From Jiangella rhizosphaerae (GTDB lineage Bacteria > Actinomycetota > Actinomycetes > Jiangellales > Jiangellaceae), in contig NZ_QUAL01000003.1 in the NCBI RefSeq assembly GCF_003579925.1, positions 241 through 48,488 on the forward strand: 48,248 nt of DNA, written 5' to 3'. This document shows positions 24,646 to 34,019 of this stretch, piece after piece; within the stretch, counting starts at the first letter, position 1, and every line of letters starts with the position of its first letter. Made by a program: the position numbers and the translations under genes. The notes under the pieces were generated by a model that saw only the letters and a list, made by a program, of their open reading frames with translations, made no database searches and was not told the DNA's origin.

Positions 24646-25659
24646 TCACCGTGTGTGGTCGCAGCGCATCTGCGATGGCCTGACGTAAGCACCGCGGCGC
24701 GCGGATTCGAGGATGGCTTCGACGGCGGCTACCGCGGCGACGGCCGGGCCGGGTGGTGCGGGGTTCTCGCCCTGGCCGGCGATGAGGTCGACGAAGCGGC
24801 GGGCCGGTTCGCCGGCCCGGTATGGCGGCTCGTGCTGGCTGTGCTCGCGTGCGACGCGCGTGCCGTCGGCCCGGAAGAGGACGGCCTCGCCCCGGAACAG
24901 GTCGTGGTCGATCGCGCCGTCGGCGCCCAGGTAGCGGATGTGCTGGCGCACTGGGACGCCGTCGGGTGTGCGTCCGCTGGAGCAGGCCGTCGCTGTCGCG
25001 CCGCCGGACAGGCGCAGGATCGCGGCGTCGTCGACGTCGACCCCGTGGCCGTGGCCCTCGGTGAAGGCGGCGACGGTGGTGATCTCCTCGCCCGTCACCC
25101 AGCAGAGCATGCCGAGGGCGTGGGTGAGCTGCGTGCGGGCCTGACCGCCGCCGTGCTCGGCGCCGTAGGTTCCGCCGCTGTACAACCGTGCGGCCCGGGA
25201 CGAGTACTCGACGGTCACCTGCAGCAGCGGGCCGATGCGGTGCCGGACGGCGTCGCGGACGAACGCGGCCACGTCCTCGAACTGGTGCGTGTACCCGACG
25301 ACGAGGTGCACGCCGGCGTCGTCGGCGGCCCGCGCCATGGCGGCGGCGTCGGCGAATGACAGCGCCAGTGGCTTCTCCACCAGCACGTGGAGACCGCGGG
25401 CGAGGCAGGCCATGACCACTGAATGATGGGTGTCGTGGGGCGTCGCGACGACCACGGCGTCGACATCGGCGAGCAGCACCGCGAGGTCCGGGTACGACGT
25501 CGTGCCGAATGCGGCCGCGGCCTCGGCGGCGCGGTCCGGGTCCCGATCGACGACGCCGGTGAGCCGGGCGCCCGGATGCCCGGCCAGGGCGGGCAGGTGG
25601 TGCGACGTCGCCCACCAACCGGCGCCGACGACACCGACCCGAACCGGCGCCGGGCTCAC
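24646..25659 (-). CDS. Gfo/Idh/MocA family oxidoreductase
   Basis: This 337-residue protein starts at a GTG (25659) overlapping the stop of the enolase-family gene (GTGA). The cofactor fold is VGVVGAGWWATSHHLPAL, and the VEKPLAL motif lies near residue 95. The substrate domain includes GGTYGAEHGGGQARTQLTHALGML, where the His is the likely catalytic residue. It is the distal gene of the long minus-strand operon that begins at 33885. A role in oxidising a sugar or sugar acid released by GH1 is plausible. Confidence 0.88.
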   Translation of the reverse strand: MSPAPVRVGVVGAGWWATSHHLPALAGHPGARLTGVVDRDPDRAAEAAAAFGTTSYPDLAVLLADVDAVVVATPHDTHHSVVMACLARGLHVLVEKPLALSFADAAAMARAADDAGVHLVVGYTHQFEDVAAFVRDAVRHRIGPLLQVTVEYSSRAARLYSGGTYGAEHGGGQARTQLTHALGMLCWVTGEEITTVAAFTEGHGHGVDVDDAAILRLSGGATATACSSGRTPDGVPVRQHIRYLGADGAIDHDLFRGEAVLFRADGTRVAREHSQHEPPYRAGEPARRFVDLIAGQGENPAPPGPAVAAVAAVEAILESARRGAYVRPSQMRCDHTR

Positions 25660-26783
25660 GACGTTCCCATGGCGAAGCCGATCGCCGCGGGGTCGACACC
25701 CACGCCGGGATCGGATGACGGCCGGGGCACCGTGGGCTGTCGGGCGACACCCGCCATGACCTCGGCCAGGGCGCCTGGCGGCGCCGCGGCGAGCAGGTGC
25801 AGGGCCCACGGCTGGGTGCCGGAGGCGTGCGGAGCGAAGACGACTCCGTGCTCGGCGGCCAACTCGGCGAGGGTGCGCGCGACCGTGAGCCCGCCGCACC
25901 AGGTGACGTCGCACTGCAGGACGTCGACGGCGCGCGCGGTGATGAGGGCGGCGCCGGCACGCAGGCCGAAGGTGTGCTCGCCGCCCGCGATGCGCACGGG
26001 CCCGCACCGGGCCCGCAGCTCGGCGTGGCCGGCGACGTCGTCGGGCGCGAGCGGCTCCTCGATCCAGTCCAGCCCGTGCGGCGCGGCCGCGGCCGCGAAC
26101 CGGGTGGCATACGGCACGTCCCAGGACATGAAGCAGTCGACCGACACACCGACGCCGGCGGGCAGTGCGGACCGGACCTCGGCCACGCGCTCGACGTTGC
26201 GGCCGAACCCCGCAGCGCCGTCGGCCGGGCCGTAGGCCATCGGCACCTTGACCGTGTGAGCGCCGTCGAGCAACTCCGGTTCCAGTCCGGCGGCGGCAGC
26301 GGGGTCGGCACAGGTCACGTAGTACGGCAGCGGGCCGTCGCGGCCGCCGAGCAAGCGGAACAGCGGGAGGCCGGCCGCGCGGGCGGCGAGATCCCACAGC
26401 GCGAGCTCACAGGCTCCCACTGCCATCTCGGTGGTACCGCCCGCGGCGTACGGTGCCGCAGCACGGCGCAGGATGGCGACTGTGCGGGACGGCTCGAGGG
26501 CCGGAGTCCCGACGAGCAGGCCGGCGAGGTGGCGGGCTATGAGCGCCTCGGCCACCATGCCGCCGCGGGTCTGTCCGATGCCGTACAGGGCGGGGTCGTC
26601 GGTGCGGATCAGGACCCACACGAGATCCGCGCCGGGGCCGCGCCACGTCGACCGCTGCTCGGCGTGCTCAGGGAACCAGCCCAGCGGCGTGGAGATGCGC
26701 TGCCGGTCCAGCCAGGCCGGCGACGAGAAGGGCGCCACGCGCGTCTCGACGGCGGTGACCAGCGGCCCGGGATGGAGTCCCAT
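25656..26783 (-). CDS. Mandelate racemase/enolase superfamily protein, probable acid-sugar dehydratase
   Basis: This is a 375-residue protein starting at the ATG at 26783 (GAGGGG 5 nt upstream). The opening STPLGWFPEHAEQRSTWRGPGADLVWVLIRT and YGIGQTRGG recall the capping domain of L-rhamnonate/L-fuconate-type dehydratases. In the barrel, KVPMAYG gives the Lys position, VDCFMSWD, WIEEPL and AGGEHTFG supply the three Mg2+ acids, and APHASG a possible catalytic His. It would dehydrate an aldonic acid to a 2-keto-3-deoxy acid. With the zinc dehydrogenase in the same operon this fits a non-phosphorylative oxidative sugar pathway. Substrate not assignable. Confidence 0.85.
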   Translation of the reverse strand: MGLHPGPLVTAVETRVAPFSSPAWLDRQRISTPLGWFPEHAEQRSTWRGPGADLVWVLIRTDDPALYGIGQTRGGMVAEALIARHLAGLLVGTPALEPSRTVAILRRAAAPYAAGGTTEMAVGACELALWDLAARAAGLPLFRLLGGRDGPLPYYVTCADPAAAAGLEPELLDGAHTVKVPMAYGPADGAAGFGRNVERVAEVRSALPAGVGVSVDCFMSWDVPYATRFAAAAAPHGLDWIEEPLAPDDVAGHAELRARCGPVRIAGGEHTFGLRAGAALITARAVDVLQCDVTWCGGLTVARTLAELAAEHGVVFAPHASGTQPWALHLLAAAPPGALAEVMAGVARQPTVPRPSSDPGVGVDPAAIGFAMGTS

Positions 26784-26881
26784 CAGCCCCTCACCCCGCT
26801 GGCGAAGCCCGGGATGATGTGCATCCGCAAGAGGAAGTACACGGCGAGGAAGGGTCCGATGCGTGTCTGATGACGGGACAT
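26783..26881 (-). pseudogene. 32-codon relic of a MalG/LplC-type ABC permease C-terminus, still translatable
   Basis: A 32-residue frame (MSRHQTRIG... to ...GFASGVRG) lies between the zinc dehydrogenase and enolase genes. Its last 24 residues (PFLAVYFLLRMHIIPGFASG then VRG) align with the C-terminal tail of LplC-type permeases, such as the 37032-37967 protein here (PIVLVYPFLQKHFAKG, VLTGAVKG), sharing P, VY, L, H, G, G and G positions. It has GC-rich third positions, a good Shine-Dalgarno (GGAG 6 nt before ATG) preceded by a TCGAA/TTCGA mini-hairpin, and its stop overlaps the next ATG (TGATG). It may now serve as a coupling leader for the enolase gene. Confidence 0.4.
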
Positions 26882-26931
26882 GATGCTCCTCGAAGCGTTC
26901 GACGACTCGGGGGGCCGGCGGCCGGGACTGC

Positions 26932-28023
26932 TCAGCCGTCCGTCGTCGGCGATGTCCCGTGCGGGGCGAACGCGATGATGATCTTGGAGGCGTCGTCGTC
27001 GCCGGCGGCCAGACCGCGGAACTGGTCGGCCGCCTCGTCCACCGGGGCGACGCGCGAGACGAGCCGGGCCAGGAGGTCGTCGTGGGCGCCCGCCCACGCT
27101 GCCGTCTCCGCGAACTCTCCGTGGGTGTAGCAGAAGGCGCCAACGAGCGCGCGCTCCTCGGTGGACAGCCCGTATGCCGCGACCTCGAGGTGCGGCGAGC
27201 CCATCCCGACGAGCACACACCGGCCGCCCCGGGCGCACGCGTCGATGGCGCCAGTGACCGAGCGCCCGGTCCCCACGGCGTCGATCACGACCGGAACGCC
27301 GGCACCCGCGGTGAGATCGCGCGCCGCGGCGACCACGTCGTCCGACCGTGGATCGAGCGGCTGGGCGCCCAGATCCGCCGCGAGCTTCCGGCGGGCGTCC
27401 TGCGGCTCACTGACCAGCACGGTGTCCGCGCCGAGCCGGTGGGCGGCGAGGACGGCGGCCTGACCGATCGGCCCGGCACCGATGACGAGGACGACATCGC
27501 CCGCGCGCACCCCGCCGCGGTTGGCGGCGTGCATCCCCACCGCCAGCGGCTCGACCAGCGCGCCGTGCTCCACGGCCGCCTGCGTGGACCATGGCACGAG
27601 GTTGTCCGCCGGCGCCACCATGAAGTCGGCGAACGCGCTGCTGATGGTGGGGTCGACACCGATGACGCGGCGCCGCGGGCAGAGGTGGGCATCGCCGGCG
27701 GCGCACGCCTGGCACTCCCGGCACGCCAGCAGCGGGTTGACCGTGACGGCGCTGCCCGGGGTCGGCGCACCGTCGGGCACCGGGCCGCCGTACTCGACGA
27801 CATGGCCGACCGTCTCGTGTCCCATCACTTGGCCGGGGTGCCGGCGCTGGTTCTCGCCGGTGTATCCGTGCAGGTCCGATCCGCAGATGCCGGTGGCCGC
27901 GATCGCCACCAACGCCTCACCCGGCCCGGGCCGCGGCGCCGGACGCCGCTGCACGGTCAGCTGCCCGTAGTCCTCGAGTACCAGCGCTCGCATGGTCGCA
28001 GGGACCGTGTTCGCGGTCGTCAT
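26932..28023 (-). CDS. Zinc-dependent sugar dehydrogenase (medium-chain dehydrogenase/reductase)
   Basis: This is a 363-residue enzyme starting at the ATG overlapping the GH1 stop by 4 bases. Catalytic zinc ligands are Cys47 (GICGSDLHG) and the GHE pair near residue 68; the structural-zinc cysteines are in [15 protein letters not shown]. The cofactor fold is [11 protein letters not shown]. The VNPLL and [13 protein letters not shown] segments resemble threonine/sorbitol/galactitol dehydrogenase-like MDRs. It probably oxidises the free sugar, or its C2/C3 hydroxyl, released by the upstream GH1 enzyme. A 50-bp gap separates it from the next reading frame. Confidence 0.88.
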   Translation of the reverse strand: MTTANTVPATMRALVLEDYGQLTVQRRPAPRPGPGEALVAIAATGICGSDLHGYTGENQRRHPGQVMGHETVGHVVEYGGPVPDGAPTPGSAVTVNPLLACRECQACAAGDAHLCPRRRVIGVDPTISSAFADFMVAPADNLVPWSTQAAVEHGALVEPLAVGMHAANRGGVRAGDVVLVIGAGPIGQAAVLAAHRLGADTVLVSEPQDARRKLAADLGAQPLDPRSDDVVAAARDLTAGAGVPVVIDAVGTGRSVTGAIDACARGGRCVLVGMGSPHLEVAAYGLSTEERALVGAFCYTHGEFAETAAWAGAHDDLLARLVSRVAPVDEAADQFRGLAAGDDDASKIIIAFAPHGTSPTTDG

Positions 28024-29492
28024 GTCGGATACCCTTCTCCTGGGATGCGGCGATTGGCGATGAGCTCGCGGTACCACGCGGCGGAGTCCTTCGGCGTGCG
28101 CTCGAGCGTCTGGTAGTCGACGTGGACGATCCCGAATCGTTTCGCGTATCCCCGGGCCCACTCGAAGTTGTCGAGGAGAGACCACACCTGATAGCCACGG
28201 ACATCGACGCCGCGAGCCATCGCACGGTGCACCGCTACGAGATGCCGGCGCAGGTAGTCGATGCGTTCGGCGTCGGCGACCCTGGATCGGCCGGCCGCGT
28301 CGACGGTGAGGACGTCGTCGTACGCCGCACCGTTCTCGGTGATCATCAGTGGCAGCCCCGGATAGCGGTGCGCGACCGACACGAGCAGCTCCTCGAGCCC
28401 GGACGGGTCGATGGCCCACCCCATGGCGGTGTACGGCCCCGGCTGCGGCACGAACTCGACCTCGTCGGCGCTCACCCAAGGGGAGGCGTCGTCGTCGGTC
28501 GTGTCGTCCGCCGCGCCGTCCCAGGCTCGATGGCCGAGGCCGGTGCCGGTGCGCAGCCGAACCCGGCTGGTGGAGTAGTAGTTGATCCCCAGCACGTCCA
28601 GCGGCTGGTTGATCAGTGCTTCGTCGCCGTCCCGGACGAAGGCCCAGTCGGTCACGCCGGCGGTGTCTGCCATGACGTCGGAGGGATACCGGCCGTGGAG
28701 CATCGGTTCGAGGAAGATCCGGTTCGCCAGTCCGTCGATGCGCCGGACCGCTTCGGCGTCGCCGCGGACGACCTGGAGGTTGAGGGTGACGGAGACGCGA
28801 GTGCGGGCGCCGGCGACATCGCGGAGCGCTCGAGCGGCCAGGCCGTGGGCGAGGTTCAGGTGATGTGTCGCGGCCAGTGCTGCCGCGGGCTCTCGGCGCC
28901 CGGGTGCGTGGGCTCCGGCGGCATAGCCGAGGAACGCCGAGCACCAGGGCTCGTTGAGGGTCGTCCACGTGTCGATCCGGTCTCCGAGGCGGCTTCCCAC
29001 GTGTCCGGCGTATTCCTCGAACGCGTAGGCGGTGTCGCGCCGTGCCCAGCCGCCGTCGTCTTCCAGCGCCTGTGGAAGGTCCCAGTGGTACAAGGTGGCG
29101 ATCGGCCGGATGCCGCGCTCGAGCAGGCCGTCGACCAGGCGGTCGTAGAAGGCGAGGCTCGCCCCGTTGACCCGTCCGGTGCCGGTGGGCAGCACCCGCG
29201 GCCAGGCGATGGAGAAGCGGTACGCCTGGAGACCCAAGCTGGTCATGAGGTCCAGGTCCTGCTCGACTCGGTGGTAGTGGTCGGCCGCGACGTCGCCGGT
29301 ATCGCCGTTGACGACTGCGCCCGGTGTGTGCGAGAACGTGTCCCAGATCGACGGGCCTCGCCCGTCTTCGCGGACGGCGCCTTCGATCTGATACGCCGCG
29401 GTGGCGGACCCGAACACGAAGTCGGCCGGAAAGGCGAGCCCGTATTCACGGTAGTCGTCGGCCGTGGTCCGTTCCGTCGCTGTCTGCCTCAT
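28020..29492 (-). CDS. GH1 family beta-glucosidase/beta-glycosidase
   Basis: This 490-residue protein is the normal length for GH1. [19 protein letters not shown] is the N-terminal family signature; TLNEPW carries the acid/base Glu181 and ITENGAAY the nucleophile Glu386. [15 protein letters not shown] gives the aglycone-side Trp/Glu residues that select gluco or galacto sugars. There is no signal peptide, so it acts on imported oligosaccharides or glycosides in the cytoplasm. Its ATG overlaps the stop of the Gfo/Idh-PmoA fusion by 4 bases. Confidence 0.95.
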   Translation of the reverse strand: MRQTATERTTADDYREYGLAFPADFVFGSATAAYQIEGAVREDGRGPSIWDTFSHTPGAVVNGDTGDVAADHYHRVEQDLDLMTSLGLQAYRFSIAWPRVLPTGTGRVNGASLAFYDRLVDGLLERGIRPIATLYHWDLPQALEDDGGWARRDTAYAFEEYAGHVGSRLGDRIDTWTTLNEPWCSAFLGYAAGAHAPGRREPAAALAATHHLNLAHGLAARALRDVAGARTRVSVTLNLQVVRGDAEAVRRIDGLANRIFLEPMLHGRYPSDVMADTAGVTDWAFVRDGDEALINQPLDVLGINYYSTSRVRLRTGTGLGHRAWDGAADDTTDDDASPWVSADEVEFVPQPGPYTAMGWAIDPSGLEELLVSVAHRYPGLPLMITENGAAYDDVLTVDAAGRSRVADAERIDYLRRHLVAVHRAMARGVDVRGYQVWSLLDNFEWARGYAKRFGIVHVDYQTLERTPKDSAAWYRELIANRRIPGEGYPT

Positions 29493-31453
29493 CGGCTCAA
29501 TGCCTCCTCGTGGTATTGCTCGTCGTCACTGCGGGATCCGGCCGAGGCGGCCCAGGCCTCGACGTCATCGGAGCTCAGCCGGCCGTCGGCGATCAGGAGC
29601 TGGAACGATCTCGTCAACGGGGCGGCCCGACGGACGACACGGGGCCGGTCCCAGGCCAAGGCGGCGCCGACGGCCGGATAATCGCGATGGCGCACGAACC
29701 ACGGATCGCCGTGGGCGTCACGTGCACGAAAGACCACCGTGGCCGGCCGGCCGGCGAATCGGCCCGACCACAACAGCCAGTCCGATCGTCGCCCGTGGAC
29801 CGCGTCCTCGCCCGTCGCACCGTCCCGGTTCCGGATGAGGACGTCGTCGCAGGCCGGGAAGCGCCAGAAGAACCCGCCATAGCCCGCGCCGGGTCTGCCG
29901 CTCGCGCCGGGCGAAGCGAGCCTGGCCGAAGGCGCCGCCGGCGTCAGAGTGAACTCGAATGTCAGCTGCCATCCCAATGCCTCGACGGGACACCAGGACA
30001 GGAGGCGGCTCTCATACAGCAGCACCGATTCCGACGCACGCCATTCGAGCCGCTGCGCCAGCCGGCCCGGTCCGATCTCGATGCCGGCGGTGAACACGCG
30101 GCCGTGGTTGTTCTGCCACACGTAGCCGGCAGGACGCCGGTAGGTGCGGCCGCCCCAGAAGTTCGCACCGTCGACGTCCGTTATGCCCACGCTCACCCCG
30201 ACGTGCCAGTCGTGGTCAGCGGGATGAGCGGTGCTCAGCAGCACGCCGCCCAGGGTGCGGACACGGTCGAGGAACGGTCTCGGGCTGGATGCCGGGGCGG
30301 CTCCCATGCCGTCGAGGAGGTGGGCCACGTGCTGTCCGGCGATCCGGAGGGTGGCCAGCCGGCTGTCGGCGCGTGGAGCGGCCCATGGCGCGCCCAGTTC
30401 CCGGAAGGTCGCGTGCCGCCTGGCTGCCACGGTGGCGAGGCCGACGATGCCGGGCGGCACGGGCACGCCGTCGTTGGTCCGCGCCGCGTCGACGGCGATC
30501 GGCGGTGGCGCCGTGCGCACCGCCTCCATCACGGCCATGAACGCGCCGGTGGCCTCCAGCGGGGCGACCAGCGCGGTGCCGTGCTCGCGGTGGTCGAGCA
30601 GGTTGCCGAGCAAGTCGGTTCGGCCGCAGAGTCGCGTGCCGCGCGAGGTCACGACGCGGTCGCTGGTGTAGTCGAACTCGGCGTCGCCGCCGGGACCTGA
30701 CACCGTCACCACGGGTGGGCGCTGCTCGGGGGCGCACAGCGTGAGGGCGCAGGTGACCACGGCCCCGCCCGCGGTGCGGATGCGTACCACGGACGTGTCG
30801 TCGGCCTCGATGTCGTTAGCACGATACTGGTCGAGATCGATCGTGCCGATATCGTCGACGCCGCGTGCCCCGGCGATGCGCAACGCCGTCACGACGGCGT
30901 GCGCCAGCGGGTTCGTCACGACACCGTCGACCACATCCACGCCGGCCAGCCGCCGCCGGCCGGCCCACTCCGACCGCCGCCAATAGGACCGGTCGCGCCG
31001 CCACAGCCCGACCGCGCCGACAGCCGTAACCGGGCCGAGACCGAACGCGTCGCGGTCGAACTCCGCCAGGGCGTGCGATCCCAAGCTCTGGAAGCCGACC
31101 TGCACGGCCCGTCTCTCCGCACGGGCGAGTTCGCGAATCCGGTGGAAGTCGGCCAGCCGGGCGAACGGCGGCTTCTCCAGCAGCAGGTCGGCGCCGGCCA
31201 GCAGCGCCCGTTCGGCCAGCGCGGCGTGGGTGTGAATCGGGGTGGCGACCACGACCACGTCGATGTCTGGCGTGGCGTCGAGCAGGCTCGCCAGGTCGGC
31301 GTGCACCGCCGTCCCCGGTGGCAGGCCCGCGCCGGGCGGGACGGGGTCGGCGACGGCGACGAGGTCGACGCGGTCCCGGGCGGCCAGCAGGCGCCTCAGG
31401 TGGAGAGCGCCGTACCCGTGGACGCCCGCGAGGGCGACACGCGGCCGGCTCAC
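29489..31453 (-). CDS. Gfo/Idh/MocA oxidoreductase fused to a PmoA-like (DUF6807) domain
   Basis: This 654-residue two-domain protein starts at the GTG at 31453, which overlaps the upstream stop (GTGA). Residues about 1-350 form a Gfo/Idh/MocA module: [16 protein letters not shown] binds the nucleotide and LLEKPPFA is the EKP motif near residue 97. Residues about 375-640 match the PmoA-like family (PF14100): [46 protein letters not shown]. PmoA-like proteins are common in saccharolytic bacteria as separate genes next to Gfo/Idh enzymes, often without known function. The fusion implies that the two act on one sugar intermediate. Confidence 0.88.
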   Translation of the reverse strand: MSRPRVALAGVHGYGALHLRRLLAARDRVDLVAVADPVPPGAGLPPGTAVHADLASLLDATPDIDVVVVATPIHTHAALAERALLAGADLLLEKPPFARLADFHRIRELARAERRAVQVGFQSLGSHALAEFDRDAFGLGPVTAVGAVGLWRRDRSYWRRSEWAGRRRLAGVDVVDGVVTNPLAHAVVTALRIAGARGVDDIGTIDLDQYRANDIEADDTSVVRIRTAGGAVVTCALTLCAPEQRPPVVTVSGPGGDAEFDYTSDRVVTSRGTRLCGRTDLLGNLLDHREHGTALVAPLEATGAFMAVMEAVRTAPPPIAVDAARTNDGVPVPPGIVGLATVAARRHATFRELGAPWAAPRADSRLATLRIAGQHVAHLLDGMGAAPASSPRPFLDRVRTLGGVLLSTAHPADHDWHVGVSVGITDVDGANFWGGRTYRRPAGYVWQNNHGRVFTAGIEIGPGRLAQRLEWRASESVLLYESRLLSWCPVEALGWQLTFEFTLTPAAPSARLASPGASGRPGAGYGGFFWRFPACDDVLIRNRDGATGEDAVHGRRSDWLLWSGRFAGRPATVVFRARDAHGDPWFVRHRDYPAVGAALAWDRPRVVRRAAPLTRSFQLLIADGRLSSDDVEAWAASAGSRSDDEQYHEEALSR

Positions 31454-33885
31454 GCCCACGCCACCGAGAGCGTCCCAGTGACCCGCTCGAGTAGGTGCCA
31501 GCCTCGGTCGTCGACGCGGGGCTGAACCGTTCGGCCACCGACGGAGAACCGGGCGTCGACACTGCGCGGCAGCACGACGCCGAGCCTCGCCTCGACCAGC
31601 CCGGTCACCTGCAGAGCCCGCCGCATCCCGTACGGGAACGGGGCGGCCTCGCGGCATGACAGCACACCTGCCGCCTCCTGGTCGACGAAAACCCGGGCCT
31701 CGCCGTGGTACGACCGGCCGAACTGGTACTCCGCGATGCCGGACTCATACCAGGCGTCGTGGTGGGTGAGCAGCGGCGCGCCCATGGGCAGGCGCAGCCG
31801 GACGCGGGTCGTCGTGTCGGCCAAGTAGCCGCTGAGCCAGTAGGCGCCGGCGTGCCGGTGCCACGACTGCACAGCGGTCCGCGACCGCGCGGTGCGGCGC
31901 CAGAAGCCCAATCGGTAGCCGAAGACTGAGGTCAGGCTGCGTATCAGTGCTCCGGGGTCGACGTAATTGGCGGGGTCGAGCGGGACCGGACTGGGGAGGC
32001 CGTTGTGGTCGACCGCAGCCTCTGTGAACGGCGCAGATCCGCGTATCCACGCGACCCGGGCCGTGCCGCGCAGGGTCGCCGCAGCCGCGTACACGCGCGA
32101 GGTCGTGCCGTCGGACACCGAGGCCAGGACGTCGGTGCCCGGCGGGCGGCCGGTGAGTATGGTCGTGACGGGTCCGCCGGACACTACGGCCGCATGGTGC
32201 AGTGACACGGGGGCACCCCCGCTGTCGATGTGATCGGCCGGCAGTTCCGTGGTCAGACTGAGATCACCATCGACGCCCTCGGCTTCCGTGAGCCCGAGCA
32301 TCGCGGCGAATCGTGTCCCTGCGCGCCTCAGCGGGCCATAGGCCAGGACGCTGACCTCAGCCGCGACCAGGGCGTCCCAGCACTCGTCGGTGAGGGCACG
32401 GGTCGGCGCAACGAGCACGCGGTCGTTGAGCGCACCATGGCGCAGGGCGGCCGCAAGATTCGACGTCGACACGACTGTGTTCAGCGGCAGGCCGGCGTTG
32501 ATCGCCGCGGTGACGTACCAATCCTCGGAGAACGGCTCCGCGACTGTGCGGGGGTCCGTGCGAAGATCGTGGTGGTACTCCGTGAAGGGGTAGAGCCAGA
32601 CGAACGGCCCGGCGGCGTCCGGCGGTGTCTCCAGTGCCTCCAGGACATGGGTGGCCACCTCCCGCCCGGTGCGCGGGTCGAGCTCCCCGGACTCCGTGTC
32701 CACCGTGAGGAACTGAACGTCGCCCGCCGTGCTCACCTGGCCGTTGGCATCGATGCGTGCCACGCTCAGCGGCAGATGGATGTCGAATGGCTCGCGCCGA
32801 TAGAAGTCGCGCCAGGGGTTTTGCCAAAACCACGGGTCGTTGACGTAGTACCGGAACATGAATCCACTGGTCGGGACCTCGGCTATGCGTGAGAGGTAAC
32901 CCGACATCTCGATCCCGAAGTCGTCGTTCAGCGGTCCCCACGGCGAGTTGGGCGGTGGGTTACGGAACCTCCCGATCCGGTAGATCTCGTCGGCCGGGAC
33001 CGCGTCGCCGCCGATGTCGATCCCGACAGTGAAGTTCGTGCCGCGGACCTCGATCGGATGGCGGCATTCGGTCGTGAGGTCACGCCAGAAGCCGAGCATG
33101 TCGTCGCGAACGGCGGCCGCACGTTCGGAGCGGAACCGGTGTCCGTCGAAGACGGCTCCGAGCGGGGTCCATGGGAAGGCACTGAATCCGAAACCGTTGG
33201 ACAGCCACAGGTAGTCGAACCCCATGGCCTCGAGATAGGCGCTGCTCTGCCTCCCGAGAAAGGTGCCGAAGGACGTCCCGGCGGCGATACCGCGCGGGAA
33301 CCCGGCGTAGCCGCGTGTGTCCGGTTCGAGGACGGACGCCGCGTTCACCATCTGGATCATCGGAGCGAGCCCGTCGTCGCTCGCCCGGCCGAGGATCTCC
33401 GGGTGACGGCGGTACTTGAAGTCGGAACGAGCGAACTCGGGGCCGGCATCGAAGGTGGCGCCGACGGTCAGCGGGCGGCCGGTGAGGCGGGCGCCCACTG
33501 CCTTGACGGTGCGGACCACGCGCCTGACGTCGGCATACGTCAGTGCCGGGACGTCGGCCCGATAGGGGACCGCCGCGCGGTCCTCGGTGACGTTGTGCCC
33601 GTAGGGCCTCGCCTCGGTGTTGTTGAAGCCCACCGTGCTGGCCCAGTCGATCGCCCTCCCGGGGTCACCGTCCCACTCGAGGATCTCGCTGCCGTCGGCC
33701 ACCCACAACAGGACGGCGACGGAGTCGGCGGCGTCGATCAACGGCTCCCACTGCCGGAAGACGGTGGCGCACGTCTCGTCCAGATCGTGCTGCTTCCAGC
33801 TGGGGAACGGCTTGAGCGACAGCTCCAGTCCCATGCGGCTGATCGGACGTGAGCCGCCCGAGCCGCGGTCGCGACGACATGCCAC
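31450..33885 (-). CDS. Large conserved-looking protein of unknown family, first gene of the catabolic operon
   Basis: This 811-residue protein starts at a GTG at 33885 with AGGAGG 5 nt upstream; an internal ATG at 33834 (MGLELSLKPFPSWKQHDL) is the other candidate. It has no signal peptide. Notable stretches are EILEWDGD, FDAGPEFARSDFKYRRHPEI, YLWLSNGFGFSAFPW, GTNFTVGIDIGGDAVPADEI and FWLYP-like FVWLYPFTEYHHDL, rich in aromatic and acidic residues like a TIM-barrel glycoside hydrolase. The C-terminal 250 residues are beta-rich. I recognise no family. Placement ahead of a Gfo/Idh-PmoA fusion and GH1, directly behind the O1 operator, suggests an intracellular carbohydrate-active enzyme. Confidence 0.7.
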   Translation of the reverse strand: MACRRDRGSGGSRPISRMGLELSLKPFPSWKQHDLDETCATVFRQWEPLIDAADSVAVLLWVADGSEILEWDGDPGRAIDWASTVGFNNTEARPYGHNVTEDRAAVPYRADVPALTYADVRRVVRTVKAVGARLTGRPLTVGATFDAGPEFARSDFKYRRHPEILGRASDDGLAPMIQMVNAASVLEPDTRGYAGFPRGIAAGTSFGTFLGRQSSAYLEAMGFDYLWLSNGFGFSAFPWTPLGAVFDGHRFRSERAAAVRDDMLGFWRDLTTECRHPIEVRGTNFTVGIDIGGDAVPADEIYRIGRFRNPPPNSPWGPLNDDFGIEMSGYLSRIAEVPTSGFMFRYYVNDPWFWQNPWRDFYRREPFDIHLPLSVARIDANGQVSTAGDVQFLTVDTESGELDPRTGREVATHVLEALETPPDAAGPFVWLYPFTEYHHDLRTDPRTVAEPFSEDWYVTAAINAGLPLNTVVSTSNLAAALRHGALNDRVLVAPTRALTDECWDALVAAEVSVLAYGPLRRAGTRFAAMLGLTEAEGVDGDLSLTTELPADHIDSGGAPVSLHHAAVVSGGPVTTILTGRPPGTDVLASVSDGTTSRVYAAAATLRGTARVAWIRGSAPFTEAAVDHNGLPSPVPLDPANYVDPGALIRSLTSVFGYRLGFWRRTARSRTAVQSWHRHAGAYWLSGYLADTTTRVRLRLPMGAPLLTHHDAWYESGIAEYQFGRSYHGEARVFVDQEAAGVLSCREAAPFPYGMRRALQVTGLVEARLGVVLPRSVDARFSVGGRTVQPRVDDRGWHLLERVTGTLSVAWA

Positions 33886-33933
33886 TGCAGCCTCCTGGTC
33901 CCTCGATCTGCGACGCGCGGGGGACGCTAGCAT

Positions 33934-33953
33934 TTGATGGAAGGTTCCATCAA
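33934..33953. promoter_or_regulatory. CGTTCCATC-family operator O1 in the divergent promoter region
   Basis: TTGATGGAA-GG-TTCCATCAA is a perfect palindrome with a 2-bp spacer, between the minus operon starting at 33885 and the plus gene at 34003. It shares the GATGGA/TCCATC core with O2, O3 and O4, which suits a dimeric LacI-type regulator. Confidence 0.65.
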
Positions 33954-33999
33954 GCGCAAACGTCTGCCGGCCGAGCTCGGCGGGCATCCTTGGAGGTCA

Positions 34000-34019
34000 T
34001 CGATGGACCGTTCCATCGA
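34000..34019. promoter_or_regulatory. CGTTCCATC-family operator O2 overlapping the start codon at 34003
   Basis: TCGATGGA-CCGT-TCCATCGA is a 20-bp palindrome that includes the ATG of the hydrolase gene. It lies 66 bp (about six helical turns) from O1, centre to centre, so a bound tetramer could loop the intervening DNA. Confidence 0.55.
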
